64,000 bases of DNA from contig NC_059089.1 of assembly GCF_020497125.1 (NCBI RefSeq), forward strand, positions 29,282,282-29,346,281, written 5' to 3'. Origin of the DNA: Mauremys mutica (Eukaryota; Chordata; Testudines; Geoemydidae). The position numbers and the translations under genes are program-made. The notes beneath the pieces were generated by a model. That model saw only the letters and a program-made list of their open reading frames with translations. It was not told where the DNA came from and searched no databases. The number at the start of each line of letters is the position of its first letter. The stretch's first letter is position 1. Positions 9,871 through 21,501 of this stretch are shown piece after piece.

Positions 9871-12605
9871 TAAGCGAATCCACATGTTCCATAGAATCTC
9901 TATGGATAGAAATTTCATGCTCTAGTAAAAATATAACGTTAGGGATCTATTATCGACCACCTGACCAGGACAGTAATAGTGATGATGAAATGCTAAGGAA
10001 AATTAGAGAGGCTATCAAAATTAAGAACCCAATAATAGTGGGGGATTTCAATTATCCCCATATTGACTGGGAACATTTCACTTCAGGACGAAATACAGAG
10101 ATAAAATTTCTCGATACTTTAAATGACTGCTTCATGGAGCAGCTGGTAGGCAACTCTAGATTTAATCCTGAGTGGAGCGCAGGAGCTGGTCCAAGAGGTA
10201 ACTATAGCAGGACCGCTTGGAAATAGTGACCATAATACAATAACATTCAACATCCCTGTGGTGGGATGAACACCTCAACTGCCCAACACTGTGGCATTTA
10301 ATTTCAAAAGGGGGAATTATACAAAAATGAGGAGGTTAGTTAGGCAAAAGTTAAAAGGTACAGTGACTAAAGTGAAATCCCTGCAAGTTGCATGGGCCTT
10401 TTTTAAAGACACCATAATAGAGGCCCAACTTCAATGTATACCCCAAATTAAGAAAAACAGTAAAAGAACTAAAAAAGAGCCAGTGTGGCTTAACAACCAT
10501 ATAAAAGAAGCAGTGAGAGATAAAAAGACTTCCTTTAAAAGGTGGAAGTCAAATCCTAGTGAGGCAAATAGAAAGGAGCACAAACACTGCCAACTTAAGT
10601 GCAAGAGTGTAATAAGAAAAGCCAAAGAGGAGTTTGAAGAACGACTAGCCAAAAACTCTAAAGGTAATAACAAAATGTTTTTTAAGTACATCAGAAACAG
10701 GAAGCCTGCTAAACAACCAGTGGGGCCCCTTGACGATGGAAATACAAAAGGAGCGCTTAAAGACGATAAAGTCATTGCGGAGAAACTAAATGGATTCTTT
10801 GCTTCAGTCTTCACGGCTGAAGATGTTAGGGAGATTCCCAAACCTGAGCTGGCCTTTGTAGGTGACAAATCTGAGGAACTGTCACAGATTGAAGTGTCAC
10901 TAGAGGAGGTTTTGGAATTAATTGATAAACTCAACATTAACAAGTCACCGGGACCAGATGGCATTCACCCAAGAGTTCTGAAAGAACTCAAATGTGAAGT
11001 TGCGCAACTATTAACTAAGGTTTGTAACGTGTCCTTTAAATCGGCTTCGGTACCCAATGACTGGAAGTTAGCTAATGTAACGCCAATATTTAAAAAGGGC
11101 TCTAGGGGTGATCCCGGCAATTACAGACCGGTAAGTCTAACGTCGGTACCGGGCAAATTAGTTGAAACAATAGTTAAGAATAAAATTGTCAGACACATAG
11201 AAAAACATAAACTGTTGAGCAATAGTCAACATGGTTTCTGTAAAGGGAAATTGTGTCTTACTAATCTATTAGAGTTCTTTGAAGGGGTCAACAAACATGT
11301 GGACAAGGGGGATCCGGTGGACATAGTGTACTTAGATTTCCAGAAAGCCTTTGACAAGGTCCCTCACCAAAGGCTCTTACGTAAATTAAGCTGTCATGGG
11401 ATAAAAGGGAAGGTCCTTTCATGGACTGAGAACTGGTTAAAGGACAGGGAACAAAGGGTAGGAATTAATGGTAAATTCTCAGAATGGAGAGGGGTAAGTA
11501 GTGATGTTCCCCAGGGGTCAGTCCTAGGACCAATCCTATTCAATTTATTCATAAATGATCTGGAGAAAGGGGTAAACAGTGAGGTGGCAAAGTTTGCAGA
11601 TTATATTAAACTGCTCAAGATAGTTAAGACCAAAGCAGATTGTGAAGAACTTCAAAAAGATCTCACAAAACTAAGTGATTGGGCAACAAAATGGCAAATG
11701 AAATTTAATGTGGATAAATGTAAAGTAATGCACATTGGAAAAAATAACCCCAACTATACATACAACATGATGGGGGCTAATTTAGCTACAACGAGTCAGG
11801 AAAAAGATCTTGGCGTCATCGTGGATAGTTCTCTGAAGATGTCCATGCAGTGTGCAGAGGCGGTCAAAAAAGCAAACAGGATGTTAGGAATCATTAAAAA
11901 GGGGATAGAAAATAAGACTGAGAACATATTATTGCCCTTATATAAATCCATGGTACGCCCACATCTCGAATACTGTGTGCAGATGTGGTCTCCTCACCTC
12001 AAAAAATATATTCTAGCACTAGAAAAGGTTCAGAAAAGGGCAACTAAAATGATTAGGGGTTTGGAGAGGGTCTCATACGAGGAAAGATTAAAGAGGCTAG
12101 GACTCTTCAGCTTGGAAAAGAGAAGACTAAGGGGGGATATGATAGAGGTATATAAAATCATGAGTGATGTGGAGAAAGTGGATAAGGAAAAGTTATTTAC
12201 TTATTCCCATAATACAAGAACTAGGGGTCACCAAATGAAATTAATAGGCAGCAGGTTTAAAACAAATAAAAGGAAGTTCTTCTTCACACAGCGCATAGTC
12301 AACTTGTGGAACTCCTTACCTGAGGAGGTTGTGAAGGCTAGGACTATAACAATGTTTAAAAGGGGACTGGATAAATTCATGGTGGCTAAGTCCATAAATG
12401 GCTATTAGCTAGGATGGGTAAGAATGGTGTCCCTAGCCTCTGTTCGTCAGAGGATGGAGATGGATGGCAGGAGAGAGATCACTTGATCATTGCCTGTTAG
12501 GTTCACTCCCTCTGGGGCACCTGGCATTGGCCACTGTCGGTAGATAGATACTGGGCTAGATGGACCTTTGGTCTGACCCGGTATGGCCATTCTTATGTTC
12601 TTATG
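9871..12605 (+). mobile_element. CR1 LINE, 5'-truncated, nested in DIRS-2
   Basis: A 2.7-kb CR1 insertion starting inside the endonuclease domain (ESLW.EI and YRPPDQDS motifs at about 9,880-9,980, PIIVGDFNYPHIDW at 10,027-10,068) and ending in the CR1 3' octamer TTCTTATG twice. TTCCT occurs at both boundaries (9,866-9,870 and 12,606-12,610), a likely short target duplication. The DIRS ORF1 resumes on the right. The 3' untranslated region, 12,409-12,605, has the family's CCCAGTATC-type box on the complementary strand. Confidence 0.9.
10291..12408 (+). pseudogene. CR1 ORF2, open reverse-transcriptase frame with altered active site
   Basis: A 705-residue open frame covering the end of the endonuclease linker, the reverse transcriptase and the CR1 C-terminal domain. 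Visible motifs are SPGPDGIHPRVLKELK (about residues 217-232), VYLDFQKAFDKVPHQRLL (motif A, about 346-363), PQGSVLGPILFNLFINDLE (motif B, about 408-426) and then FADYIKLL at 435-442. The family's motif C is FADD, and the second Asp is Tyr here (TAT at 11,602-11,604), so polymerase activity should be lost. A frameshift near 10,155 and a TGA at about 10,267 cut it from the endonuclease. The C-terminal part (RPHLEYC, MIRGLERVSYEERL, then [11 protein letters not shown]) is complete. Confidence 0.9.
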
Positions 12606-13692
12606 TTCCTCGGTGCCGTGCCCGGAGTCCGACCAGGTGGGGCATCCTCCAGTGCTGGCCAACACCCAAAGCACCTCACCAGCATCCTCACCCCGTCTGG
12701 AGGAGCTGATTGCGGCCCTGCCCCCCTTCGTCCAGCAGGAGGACTACCGGGCTCATCAAGACTTACTAAAAAGGTTGGCAGCGAGCCTCCATCTCCAGGC
12801 TGAGGAAATGGAAGAGCCCTCAGACTCCCTGTTCAATGTGCTGTCCCCCTCGGCACCAGGTAGGGTGGCCTTGCCGTTCCATGAAGGGGTGGTGAAAATT
12901 TCAAATGCCCTGTGGCAAACACCAGCCTTGTTGGCTCCCATCTCTAAGAAGGCGGAGCACAAGTACTTCGTACCCATTAAGGGGCACGAGTATCTGTATA
13001 CCCACCCGGTGCCCAACTCCCTGGTGGTCAAGTCAGTCAACCACAGGGAGCAACAGGGGCAGCCAGCCCCGACCCCAAAGAACAAAGACTCTCAGAGGCT
13101 GGATGCTTTCGGGAGAAAAATTTATTTGTTGTCAAGCTTCCAGTTGAGAGTAGCAAACCATCAGGCTTTCTTGGGTCGCTACGAGTTTAATCTCTGGGGA
13201 TCCCTCCCCAAGTTCGAGGACTCCCTCTGAGAGCACGATAGAAAGGAGTTTAAGGCGCTCATGGAGGAAGGGGCATCCACCACAAGGGCGTCTCTGCAGG
13301 CCACTTTGGATGCAGTGGACACGGCCGCATGGTCCATGGCCTCGGCGGTGTCCATGAGACGGGAATCCTGGCTTCTGCTCTCTGGGTTATCCAGTGAAGT
13401 GCAGTTATCGATGCAGGATCTCCCTTTAGACGGGAAGGCGCTGTTTGTGGAGGAAATGGAGACAAGGCTGCATAGCATGAAAGACTCCCAGACAACCCTC
13501 CAGACTCTGGGCCTCTATGTCCCTGCTCCAGCAAAACCCAAGTTCAGGCCACAGCAGGCTCCCGCCCAGGCCGCTCTCCCGAAATACAAGGCCGCCCATA
13601 AGAAGCAATGGGACTATCCGCAAAGACAATACCAGCCTGCCCCACAGCCTGGGTCCTCTAAGGGCAAACAGGTGGGTAAAAGGCAGTTTTGA
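12606..13692 (+). pseudogene. DIRS-2 ORF1 (gag-like), C-terminal two-thirds
   Basis: One frame resumes after the CR1. It reads EELIAALPPFVQQEDY, KYFVPIKGHEYLYTHP, NSLVVKSVNHRE, KNKDSQRLDAFGRKIY, FKALMEEG and finally a basic, glutamine/proline-rich tail ending KQVGKRQF. This is the conserved core of DIRS ORF1 in vertebrates, probably a nucleic-acid-binding capsid-like protein. The only break is TGA at 13,228-13,230, so this region is much better preserved than the other DIRS copies in the window. It stops at TGA 13,690. Confidence 0.82.
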
Positions 13693-15995
13693 CGGGAGTC
13701 TTGGACAGGAGGATCCCCCGCCAGTTTTCAGCAGGGATCCACCCCCAATAAAGCTTCCTTTTTCCAATCGATTGTGTGCGTTCGTCCTGGAATGGTTGCA
13801 GCTCACCTCGGACCGTTGAGTCCTCAACACCATCTCCTGAGTTACACCCTCCGGTTTACCTCCTACCCGCTCAACCACCCTCCACCCCCATCCCTCTTGG
13901 GGGACCCATCTCACGAGGCTCTGCTTGAGCAGAGGTTGGGAGGCTCCTGGAACTAGGAGTGATAGAGGCGGTGGCCAAGGGGTATTACTCCAGTATTTCC
14001 TTAATAAGACACGATGGGCGGGCCACATAGCATGGTTCATGGACCATAGGTGGACCGCAGTCATTACTGAGTTGTACCCGCGAGAACTGAAAAGGCCACC
14101 TGATCGGCCTCCAAGAAGATGGGAAGATGATAATGTAAAACGTTTTGGATGAACGTGGAGAAGAAAGGCAAGAATGCGAGAAGAATGGCGGATGTGTTGT
14201 GATCGGCGCAGTCTTAACGACAGCTGAAGACCGATCCATCCACGTGATTTCCTTATACCGAAGGCCAAAGGGGGTCTCAGACCCATACTGGACCTGCGAG
14301 GTCTGAACCAATACTTGGTAAAACTCCAGTTTTGCATGGTTTCCCTGGCCTCCATCATCCCCTCCCTGGATCCCAGGGATTGGTACGTGGCCCTCAATCT
14401 ACAGGACACGTACTTCCATATCCACATATTCAAGGGGCACAGGTGCTTCCTCCATTTTGTGGTGGGACAGAATCACTACCAATTCACGTTCTCCCATTTG
14501 GTCAGTCCACTGCCCCCAGGGTCTTTACAAGTGCATGTTGGTAGTAGCGGCCTACCTCAGGCGCCAGGGTGTCCAGATATTCCCCTATCTGGACGACTGG
14601 CTGGTCAAGGGCACCTCCCGGTCGCAGGTGAGGGATCATGTGGCACTCCTCCTGTCCACATGCACTGCCCTGGGCCTGTTGGTAAACACCAAGTCCACAC
14701 TAGTCCTGGTCCAACACATAGAGTTTATCGGGGCGCTCCTGGATGAAAGGTCGGCCAGGGCCTCTCTCCCCCCAGCCAGGTTCGAGACCCTGAAAGGGCT
14801 CATCAACTTGATCGTAAGGTTCCTGTTGACGATGGCCAGGTCCTGCCTACAGCTGCTAGGTCACATGTCGGTGTGCATGTATGTGGTCTGCCATGCCAGG
14901 CTCAGGATGAGGCCCCAACAACTCTGGCTGGCCTCGCAGTTCTCCTAAGCCATGGACCGATTGGACAAGGTTGTCACCGTACCGAACTCGGTGACTGCCT
15001 CCCTACGGTGGTGGTCCACACCGAGCAACATGCTCTGAGGGGTCCCATTCAGGGACAGGGCCCCATCCGTGGAGCTGGTGTCCGATGTATTGGACCTGGG
15101 TTGGGGAGCCCATGTGGGGAGTTTTCAGACCCAAGGCCTGTGGTCTCCGTAAGACCTAATCCTTCACATAAACGTCAAGGAACTCAGAGCGGTGCGGCTG
15201 GTGTGTACGGCCTTCCGCTCGCACCTGAAGGGCAAGGGTAGTCAGGGTTCTCATGGACAACAGGGCCTCAATGTTCTATATCAACAGGGAAGGCGGGGCC
15301 CGATCCTCCGCCCTCTGCCACAAAGCCCTCAGTCTGTGGGACTTCTGTATAGCCCATGACATCCATCTAAAAGCTTTTCACCTACCAGGCGCCCGGAACA
15401 TGAGGGCAGATCGCTTGAGCAGGGATTTTTCCTCTCAGCGTGAGTGGTCCCTACACCCGGAAGTGGCCCTCCAGCTTTTCTGGAGGTGGGGAACTCTCCA
15501 GGTGGACGTATTTGCGGCCCGACAGAACAGACTATGCCCCCAGTTCTGCTCCAGGGGGGCCTGGGGAGGGGCACGATCTCTGATGCCTTTATCCTGCCCT
15601 GGTCAGGCCAACTCGTATAGGCCTTTCCCCCGTTCCCGATGATCAGCACGGTCCTAGAGAAAATAAAGACGGACAAGGCCAGGGTCCTTCTCATTGCCCC
15701 AGCGTGGCCCAGGCAGCACTGGTACAGTACCTTCTTGGGCCTGGTGGTGGCTCCGCTGTGGCCATTGCCGCTCCGCCCGGACCTGCGCTTTCAGGACCGG
15801 GGCCGTCTCCTCCACCCCAACCTGGCAGCTTTTCACCTCACGGCATGGCTGCTCAGTGGCTAGGTGGCGAGGAGAGGACATGCTCAGCTCCGGTTCAGCG
15901 CACCCTCCATGAGAGTAGACGGCCCTCCACTCACCGCTCTTACATGGCGAAGTGGTCTTGTTTTGCTAGGTGGGCGATGGACCAAACGAAGGTGT
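13693..15995 (+). pseudogene. DIRS-2 reverse transcriptase, RNase H and start of tyrosine recombinase
   Basis: After ORF1 the frames give LIPKAKGGLRPILDLRGLN (14,255-14,311), ALNLQDTYFHI (motif A, where the usual Asp appears as Asn), YLDD at 14,586-14,597 (motif C intact), RNase H from 15,253 (MDNRASMFYINREGG, then ADRLSRDFSS), and SYMAKWSCFARWA near 15,940, which opens the recombinase. Several frameshifts and stops occur. The rest of the recombinase and the right terminus are missing: the sequence changes abruptly at about 15,985 to an antisense LINE. A 243-bp LINE fragment interrupts it at 14,004-14,246. Confidence 0.82.
14004..14246 (+). mobile_element. 243-bp LINE 3' fragment with 9-bp duplication
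   Basis: The fragment is flanked by ATTTCCTTA at 13,995-14,003 and 14,247-14,255. Removing it restores the DIRS reading frame. It encodes the C-terminal end of a non-LTR reverse transcriptase protein (RWAGHIAWF, RWTAVITELYPRELKRP, PRRWEDD, then ARMREEWRMCCDRR) and ends about 20 bp after its stop codon with no poly-A. A tiny 3' untranslated region is typical of RTE-type LINEs. The same family occurs at 15,985-16,880 and 49,637-50,330. The clade name is tentative. Confidence 0.82.
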
Positions 15996-16880
15996 AATTA
16001 GCCATCTTTGCAGATGCAGAACCAGCATCTGCAAGTCTTGTTTCCTGAAGTGCTGCAATGTCAACATTGAGTTTGTACAGCTCACAGTCTATCAAAGCTG
16101 ACTTCCATATGCTGTTTGTGTCTGTCAATCCTGGACACATGGTCCGACATTCCAGCTGCCAAGCCGGAAAGTTCTTGGTTTCTTATTTTTGCCAGATGCA
16201 AGGTTTCCATCTGCCATTTAACTTTTGGTCTAGCCCCACGCACCCCATGAGGTGGACAGACTGTGGCGGGTCAGCACTTAACTGTCCAGGGGCTACCCGG
16301 CTTTGTGGCAGGCGGTGGCTGACCAATGGAACACAGTGATTCCTCTCACCATCGAAGGTGACCCATCGCACCCTCCACTATGCCAATCAAATGAGAGCTT
16401 ATAACCCGTAACTGCCACCTTCTGTGTTGTGTCCATGTTGCCAGCAAGGCTGGAGTGTCCTCTCCATGTGATGTGGCTTCAATAGCCAGCCTGGGCAGTT
16501 GATATGGAGGAGCTGCTTTGTCAGCGTCTCCCTCTTGACTTCACTGGTTTGGACCAAAGGAAGGATGGGAGTCAATACATTTGGAACCAGCTATGCTGCA
16601 GGAGTTGCCAGAGCAGAGGAGATCTTCCCTCTGCCTCCCTTCCGGGGTTTCACTCCTAGATTGATTATCAGCCACAGCTGAAGGAGCCAATCTGTCCTGT
16701 GTGGTTGTCATTGGCACAAACACTGAGTGAATTTGCTCATCCACCTTTTGATGGCGTTTCCTCCATCAAGGGTTCCACTACCCTCCTCAGGCGCTCATCA
16801 GTCCAAAGCCATTGGTGCTTCCTGAGGTTTCTGGGTTAATTAACTGCTGCCCAGCACTCTGCGTTGACCAGTACAGGTTG
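15985..16880 (-). mobile_element. RTE-like LINE, 5' end with endonuclease
   Basis: On the minus strand a leader is followed by an AP-type endonuclease N-terminus: FRLGSWNV at about 16,160, MCPGLTD at 16,120-16,140, VDIAALQETRLADAG (about 16,018-16,062) and a final NYTFVW at about 15,985-16,000. QETR is the conserved endonuclease motif. The coding part breaks off at DIRS-2. The right limit near 16,880 is approximate. It appears to belong to the same family as the fragment at 14,004, in the opposite orientation. Confidence 0.68.
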
Positions 16881-19145
16881 TACCGCTTATGGTCATAGTG
16901 GTAGAAGGTTTTCAGTTGTGACCTGATCATGCCTAATAGGTTTAGGAATACCACAGAGAATATAGTAGAATTCTAAAGGGGTTTTCTTCATAATAGTGAC
17001 ATGAGAATATAAAAACGTTCCATCCTCCATATGTGGCAAATTTTCTAAGCTACCTCCCATTGTGTAGGAGTCAGAGTACCAATGCTGCGGAATGTGAATT
17101 AGAGAACCAGTTTTCATTTTAGATGGTTTAGAAATATGAGAAGCTGAATGCAAATGAAGATGGAACACAATTTGTGTAAACGCTGCTGCTCTAGAAATAC
17201 AAAAAAAGTTCTGAGTGAATCCCTTAGCCTCAATAGATCACATCTTCATTGTTTTAATGTAGTCTCACTACCAGCTGTACCAATAGCTTTCCACCCTGCT
17301 TTGCATATAGGTAGAATTGAGATTTTTCATGGAGAAGGCTAATGCATACTGATTCATCCAAAAGAGAGTTCAGTGCTGTATGGCTAGCATCTAATTTTTG
17401 AAGGGTAGTTCCCTTGAAACCATTTCTTACTTTCTTCTCCCTTTGACTTCAGTGGGCATTTTGCCTGAGAAAGGAGCACAGGATGCTTGATTTATCAAAC
17501 TTAAACCTCTGAAATACTTTCTCATTTGAACTCTTTGTATGTCTTATTAGAAGAGTAAATGTGCCTTTTCTCCTCATACAGTTTTTTTCAATATATATGA
17601 TGAAAATATATGAAAATAGTGGGATTTATACGGGCAGGTTTCTCAGTCTTTTCATTCTTCTTGAATTGAGAGAAGTTTTAAATTCCGCCATGCCACCTCA
17701 GCCTCAGAATGTTGTTATTTATTTAAGTATTTATTAGTGGATTTAGACATGGGTAAAGTGTTTCTGTAATAACTATTCTTGACAGGTAGCATTTACATTT
17801 TTCTGTATTGCCTTATATTGTGTTTGTTTTTATTTTGCCACAGTTGGCTAGGGTTTTGGGTCTTTCTTTGATTTTGCAAATTGTGATGAAAAGGGACAAT
17901 TAACAAAAACATTTTAAATAATTTTAAAAACAATTATTGCACAGTTATATAACTTGTAGAAAACAGAGTCCTGAGGTTACAAATAATGTGCTTTTAAATA
18001 TATAAGCAGTCAAGTGCATTGACAATTCTAGTTCTTATTACATACACACATTTTTAGGGCACCGCCTGCTGTGATATGAGGGCACAATTTAGATGGCTTA
18101 CATTTTGGTCTTTTAACATTTCCATACAACAAGAGCAAATGTTAAATATACACAGACATTTAGAGGACCTTGTTTCCAGTCTTCCATGTATTTCTCAGCT
18201 ATCACTTAGATGCCTGATATTTTTAGATTCTTTTATAAGTGTGGAGTAGATTTCACGCTTTTATTGCCATCTACTGTAAAGATTTCAGTGTATGCTGTTT
18301 CATTTTAATGCCAAAAAGTGTGACACAAGAGTAGCTTTTTTAAAAAAACGTACCCCTAAATGTTTGTTTTGAATTGAATTTTATTCACTGACTTGAAGAG
18401 TTACTTAATGCCCAGTAGACTAATGCCAGAAGCAAATACATGTATATGTATCTATTTCAATTTATAATGGCATAAAAACCACACCCCTCTGGTATTCTGG
18501 GCACCTTTTGATGTTCTTTAAATAACAACATACTAAAAACTAAGCTAATACATTTCCAGTAAAACTCCACCCTCAACACAACCTAGTAGATGGTACTTAC
18601 CCATCAGAACTCTGTCTCACAATGTAAAGAGTCAGCGTCACGCAGGCCCACCCTGTTCATCCACCAGCCCTTGTTTTGTTGAAGTGAGGGGATTCCTACT
18701 TGAGCACCTCAGATAACCACAACTGTGGCAGTATGGTCACGGGAAAACAGCAGTCAAGTAGGCTGTACTTAAGTGATTTATGGTTTCATAAATGAGAACA
18801 GGTATCTTAAATTCCACCCAAAAACTAATAACAATCAGCAGAGATCACAGAATAAGATTGAGCACTTATTGATGGCGGACATAATAGGCCATCTACTTAG
18901 GAGCAGCCCAGTAAAGACAATAGAATCATGATATCCTAGAAGATTCAGAAATATATATACTGAAGAGTAATAATTTTATCAGAAATATATTAGAAAACCT
19001 AGAAGCCCCTGCTGTCTGGAATTCTTGGGGAATTTTAAAAGTTTTATTAAATTGTCATATTACTGTTGTTGTACCCAGGCTGAAAGGGACAGGATAACTT
19101 TTTAACGGGTCTCTCACTTAGAGAGCTTAGTCACAAGAGACCAGG
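16881..19145. other. Intron B-C, nothing recognised
   Basis: AT-rich intron without a recognisable coding region or repeat. Small ORFs have no family signature. Confidence 0.6.
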
Positions 19146-19153
19146 CCTTAAAC

Positions 19154-19469
19154 CAGGGATTGGCAACCTTTGGCACACGGCTCGCCAGGGTAAGCACCAT
19201 GGCGGGCCGGGCCCATTTACCTGCGGTATCCGCAGGTTCCCACTGGCTGCGGTTCACCGTCCCAGGCCAATGGGGGCTGCGGGAAGCAGTGTGGGCCAAG
19301 GGAGGTGCTGGCCGCCGCTTCTTGCCGCCCCCATTGGCCTGGAGTGGCGAACTGCGGCCAGTGGGAGCCGCAATCAGCCGAACCTGCGGATGCGGCAGGT
19401 AAACAAACTGGGCCGGCCCGCCAGGGTGCTTACCCTGGCAAGCCACATGCCAAAGGTTGCTGATCCCTG
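19154..19469. mobile_element. hAT MITE (family hAT-b) with CCTTAAAC duplication
   Basis: A 316-bp element starting CAGGGATTGGCAACCTTTGG. It ends with the inverted equivalent, CCAAAGGTTGCTGATCCCTG, and is flanked by CCTTAAAC at 19,146-19,153 and 19,470-19,477. CAGGG ends and an 8-bp duplication are diagnostic of non-autonomous hAT DNA transposons. The interior is GC-rich and partly palindromic (CGCCAGGGTAAGCACC against its complement). No transposase is present. Confidence 0.9.
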
Positions 19470-19477
19470 CCTTAAAC

Positions 19478-20149
19478 CAAGCAGAGATCAATAATTAACC
19501 TCTGAAAAAGCAGACAAAACATTTCCTTTTGATCAAATTTCAGTATCTCATTTGTCTTAGTCTGAAGTTCCGTAGCCACTTCTAAAGTTTGGTTTAATGG
19601 TTCTCAGACCGAGGTTAGTGAAATCCAATTTCATTTAGACTAACCTTGATGCTTTCAGATTAAAAATGGACTCCTAACAAGTCCTTTGCCGTACACTGTA
19701 CAGTAAGGTATATATCTTCTTGCTTTCCCTTCCTCATAAATAGAATTAAAAATTATTCTAAAATGTAATTTGCATGTAATTCAGTTACATTTAAATAATA
19801 TAGATAATTATTTCTAATTAATTTTAACAAATTCTGTGTTTGGGCTATAAATAGACATCAGTTCTTCATATTTCCATGGTCATTGTACAATTAGAACAAG
19901 AATGAATAAAGAATAAATCAGCTTCACAGTATTTTGACATTACTGTATTGCACTTTTAAATGCCTGTATTTAGATAAAAACAGAACAGGATGTTTGTATA
20001 AATTTTGCTGCACACACTTCAGATTACCGTCAACTGCTATCATAGAAAAAGTGCATTAAATTCAATAATCTCATGTTGTGTTTCATTGTTCTTTCACTGT
20101 ATTAATACTCAGGATCCAATTCTAGTGATGGTATCTCTCCTTTTTGTAG
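19478..20149. other. Intron upstream of exon C, nothing recognised
   Basis: AT-rich intron ending in the acceptor of exon C. No repeat was recognised. Confidence 0.6.
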
Positions 20150-20258
20150 GTAGAAAGGAAGCGTCATATTGGAAATGACATTGTCACTATCGTGTTCCAG
20201 GAAGGGGAAGAATCTTCTCCAGCATTTAAGCCTTCCATGATTCGCTCTCATTTTACAC
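20150..20258 (+). CDS. GARNL3: GARNL3 exon C (RapGAP catalytic region)
   Basis: The acceptor is TTTTTGTAG and the donor GTATCT. The exon encodes [17 protein letters not shown] followed by an acidic stretch and a serine/proline segment. In Rap1GAP and tuberin the Asn of the GND motif is the catalytic 'asparagine thumb' that takes the place of an arginine finger. Here that Asn is codon AAT at 20,174-20,176. GTPase-activating chemistry therefore looks conserved in this copy. The exon ends with one base of a His codon completed by exon D. Confidence 0.94.
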
Positions 20259-20645
20259 GTATCTTTTGCTTTCTGTTTTTTTTTTAAACAAGCTTTAGTC
20301 AATTACAAACCCCCATTAAATCCTTCCTATATGCCATTCACAGAAGAGAAAAGTATATTTTAAAATATCTTGTATATAAGACATCTTATAGATTACTTTA
20401 TTTTGTAGCCCTAAATCTACCTTGTGAAAATTCTCAATTACTAAAGAATTATTCAGATGGCTTCACAAAGTTAACTCCATATACATTTCCAAAAGTATAT
20501 TTTCAGAAAATACTTCTGCTATTGATGTGAATAAATTTTTCAGTATCCACTGAATGCTGCCTCATGACATTTAGAGATCATTTATTTTAGATATTTAGAT
20601 GGGATGGGATACACAATTAAAGTAAAAAATACCAAAATCTTCAGA
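20259..20645. other. Start of intron C-D, nothing recognised
   Basis: AT-rich intron without recognisable features, up to the GTGATGGG duplication of the hAT MITE. Confidence 0.6.
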
Positions 20646-20653
20646 GTGATGGG

Positions 20654-21093
20654 CAGGGGCGGCTCTAGGTTTTTGGCCGCCCCAAGCAGTCATGCCCGGG
20701 AGGCGCCCCCGAGCCGCGGGAGCAGCGGACCTCCCGCGGGCATGACTGCCGAGGGTCCGCTGGTCGCGCGGCTCGGCTGGACCTCCCGCAGCTGCGGGCG
20801 GTTCGCAGGTCTGGCGGCTCCGGTTGAGCTGCCGCAGTCATGCCTGCGGGAGGTCCAGCCGAGCCGCGGGACCAGCGAACCGTCCGCAGTCATGCCTGCG
20901 GCAGGTCCACTGGAGCCGCCGGCCGAGCGTCCCCTCCGCAGTCATGCCTGCGGCAGGTCCGCTGCTCCCGGGGCTCCGGTGGACCTCCCGCAGGCATGAC
21001 TGCGGCAGGTCCGCCGGCCCAGCCTGCCGCCCCCCCCGGGAAAGGGCCGCCCCAGGCGGGTGCTTGCCCCGCTGGGCTCTGGAGCCGGCCCTG
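20654..21093. mobile_element. GC-rich hAT MITE (family hAT-a, copy 1, 440 bp)
   Basis: Flanked by GTGATGGG at 20,646-20,653 and 21,094-21,101. The ends are CAGGGGCGGCTCTAGG and GGAGCCGGCCCTG, inverted copies of each other. The interior is built of CG-rich blocks in both orientations. CAGTCATGCCTGCGG recurs at 20,835, 20,887 and 20,939, exactly 52 bp apart. The long ORFs seen on both strands come from this composition. It is a non-autonomous hAT element and the largest of four copies in the window. Confidence 0.92.
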
Positions 21094-21114
21094 GTGATGG
21101 GTGACATTTTAAAA

Positions 21115-21490
21115 TTGCATTATGACCTATAGAAATGGACACAATACTGAGAGTCGGGAACTTGTGAATTCCAAACCCAATTCTGATATTGACTACATGG
21201 TCTATTGTTGTTACCCCTTTCTTCTCGCCCACTTGTTTGTTTTATCCACATGTTTGATCTTGTCTTTTAGATTTTTCTTTGAGCAGGGCCTATCATTTAC
21301 TATATGATGCTAAAGTGCCTAGCACAGTGGGGATCCACGTCATAGAGGCCTCTAGATGCTACTGTAATACAAATGTTAATAAGAAGACTTGGGGAAATCA
21401 CTTTATCTCTCTATACCTGAATTTCAATATTAGTAAAATCGTGACAATAATTCTTACCACATGGGATGTTGAGAGGATTAGTTAATGAAT
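21115..21490 (+). repeat. MIR-like CORE-SINE remnant
   Basis: The segment 21,390-21,490 (TTGGGGAAATCACTTTATCTC, then a TGTAAAAT-like AGTAAAATCGTGACAAT and GTTGAGAGGATTA) follows the conserved body of mammalian MIR and related amniote SINEs. The preceding GTGCCTAGCACAGTGGGGAT stretch at about 21,317-21,336 belongs to the 3' part of a similar old repeat. The limits are approximate. Confidence 0.55.
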
Positions 21491-21501
21491 GTTGGAGAAG
21501 A

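Noticed and set aside
10291..12408. A functional reverse transcriptase gene of the host
   Set aside because: It is CR1 ORF2, truncated upstream, with motif C changed to FADY and the CR1 3' end following.
20835..20953. Regular 52-bp spacing that could suggest a CRISPR-like array
   Set aside because: The units are imperfect, partly inverted, confined within a transposon, and the genome is vertebrate.
20604..21232. Overlapping long ORFs on both strands in GC-rich sequence, 20.6-21.2 kb (similar sets at 23.1-23.9, 28.0-28.5 and 48.4-49.2 kb)
   Set aside because: They lie in hAT MITEs with exact 8-bp duplications. High CG content and palindromic blocks open all frames. No protein family is recognisable.
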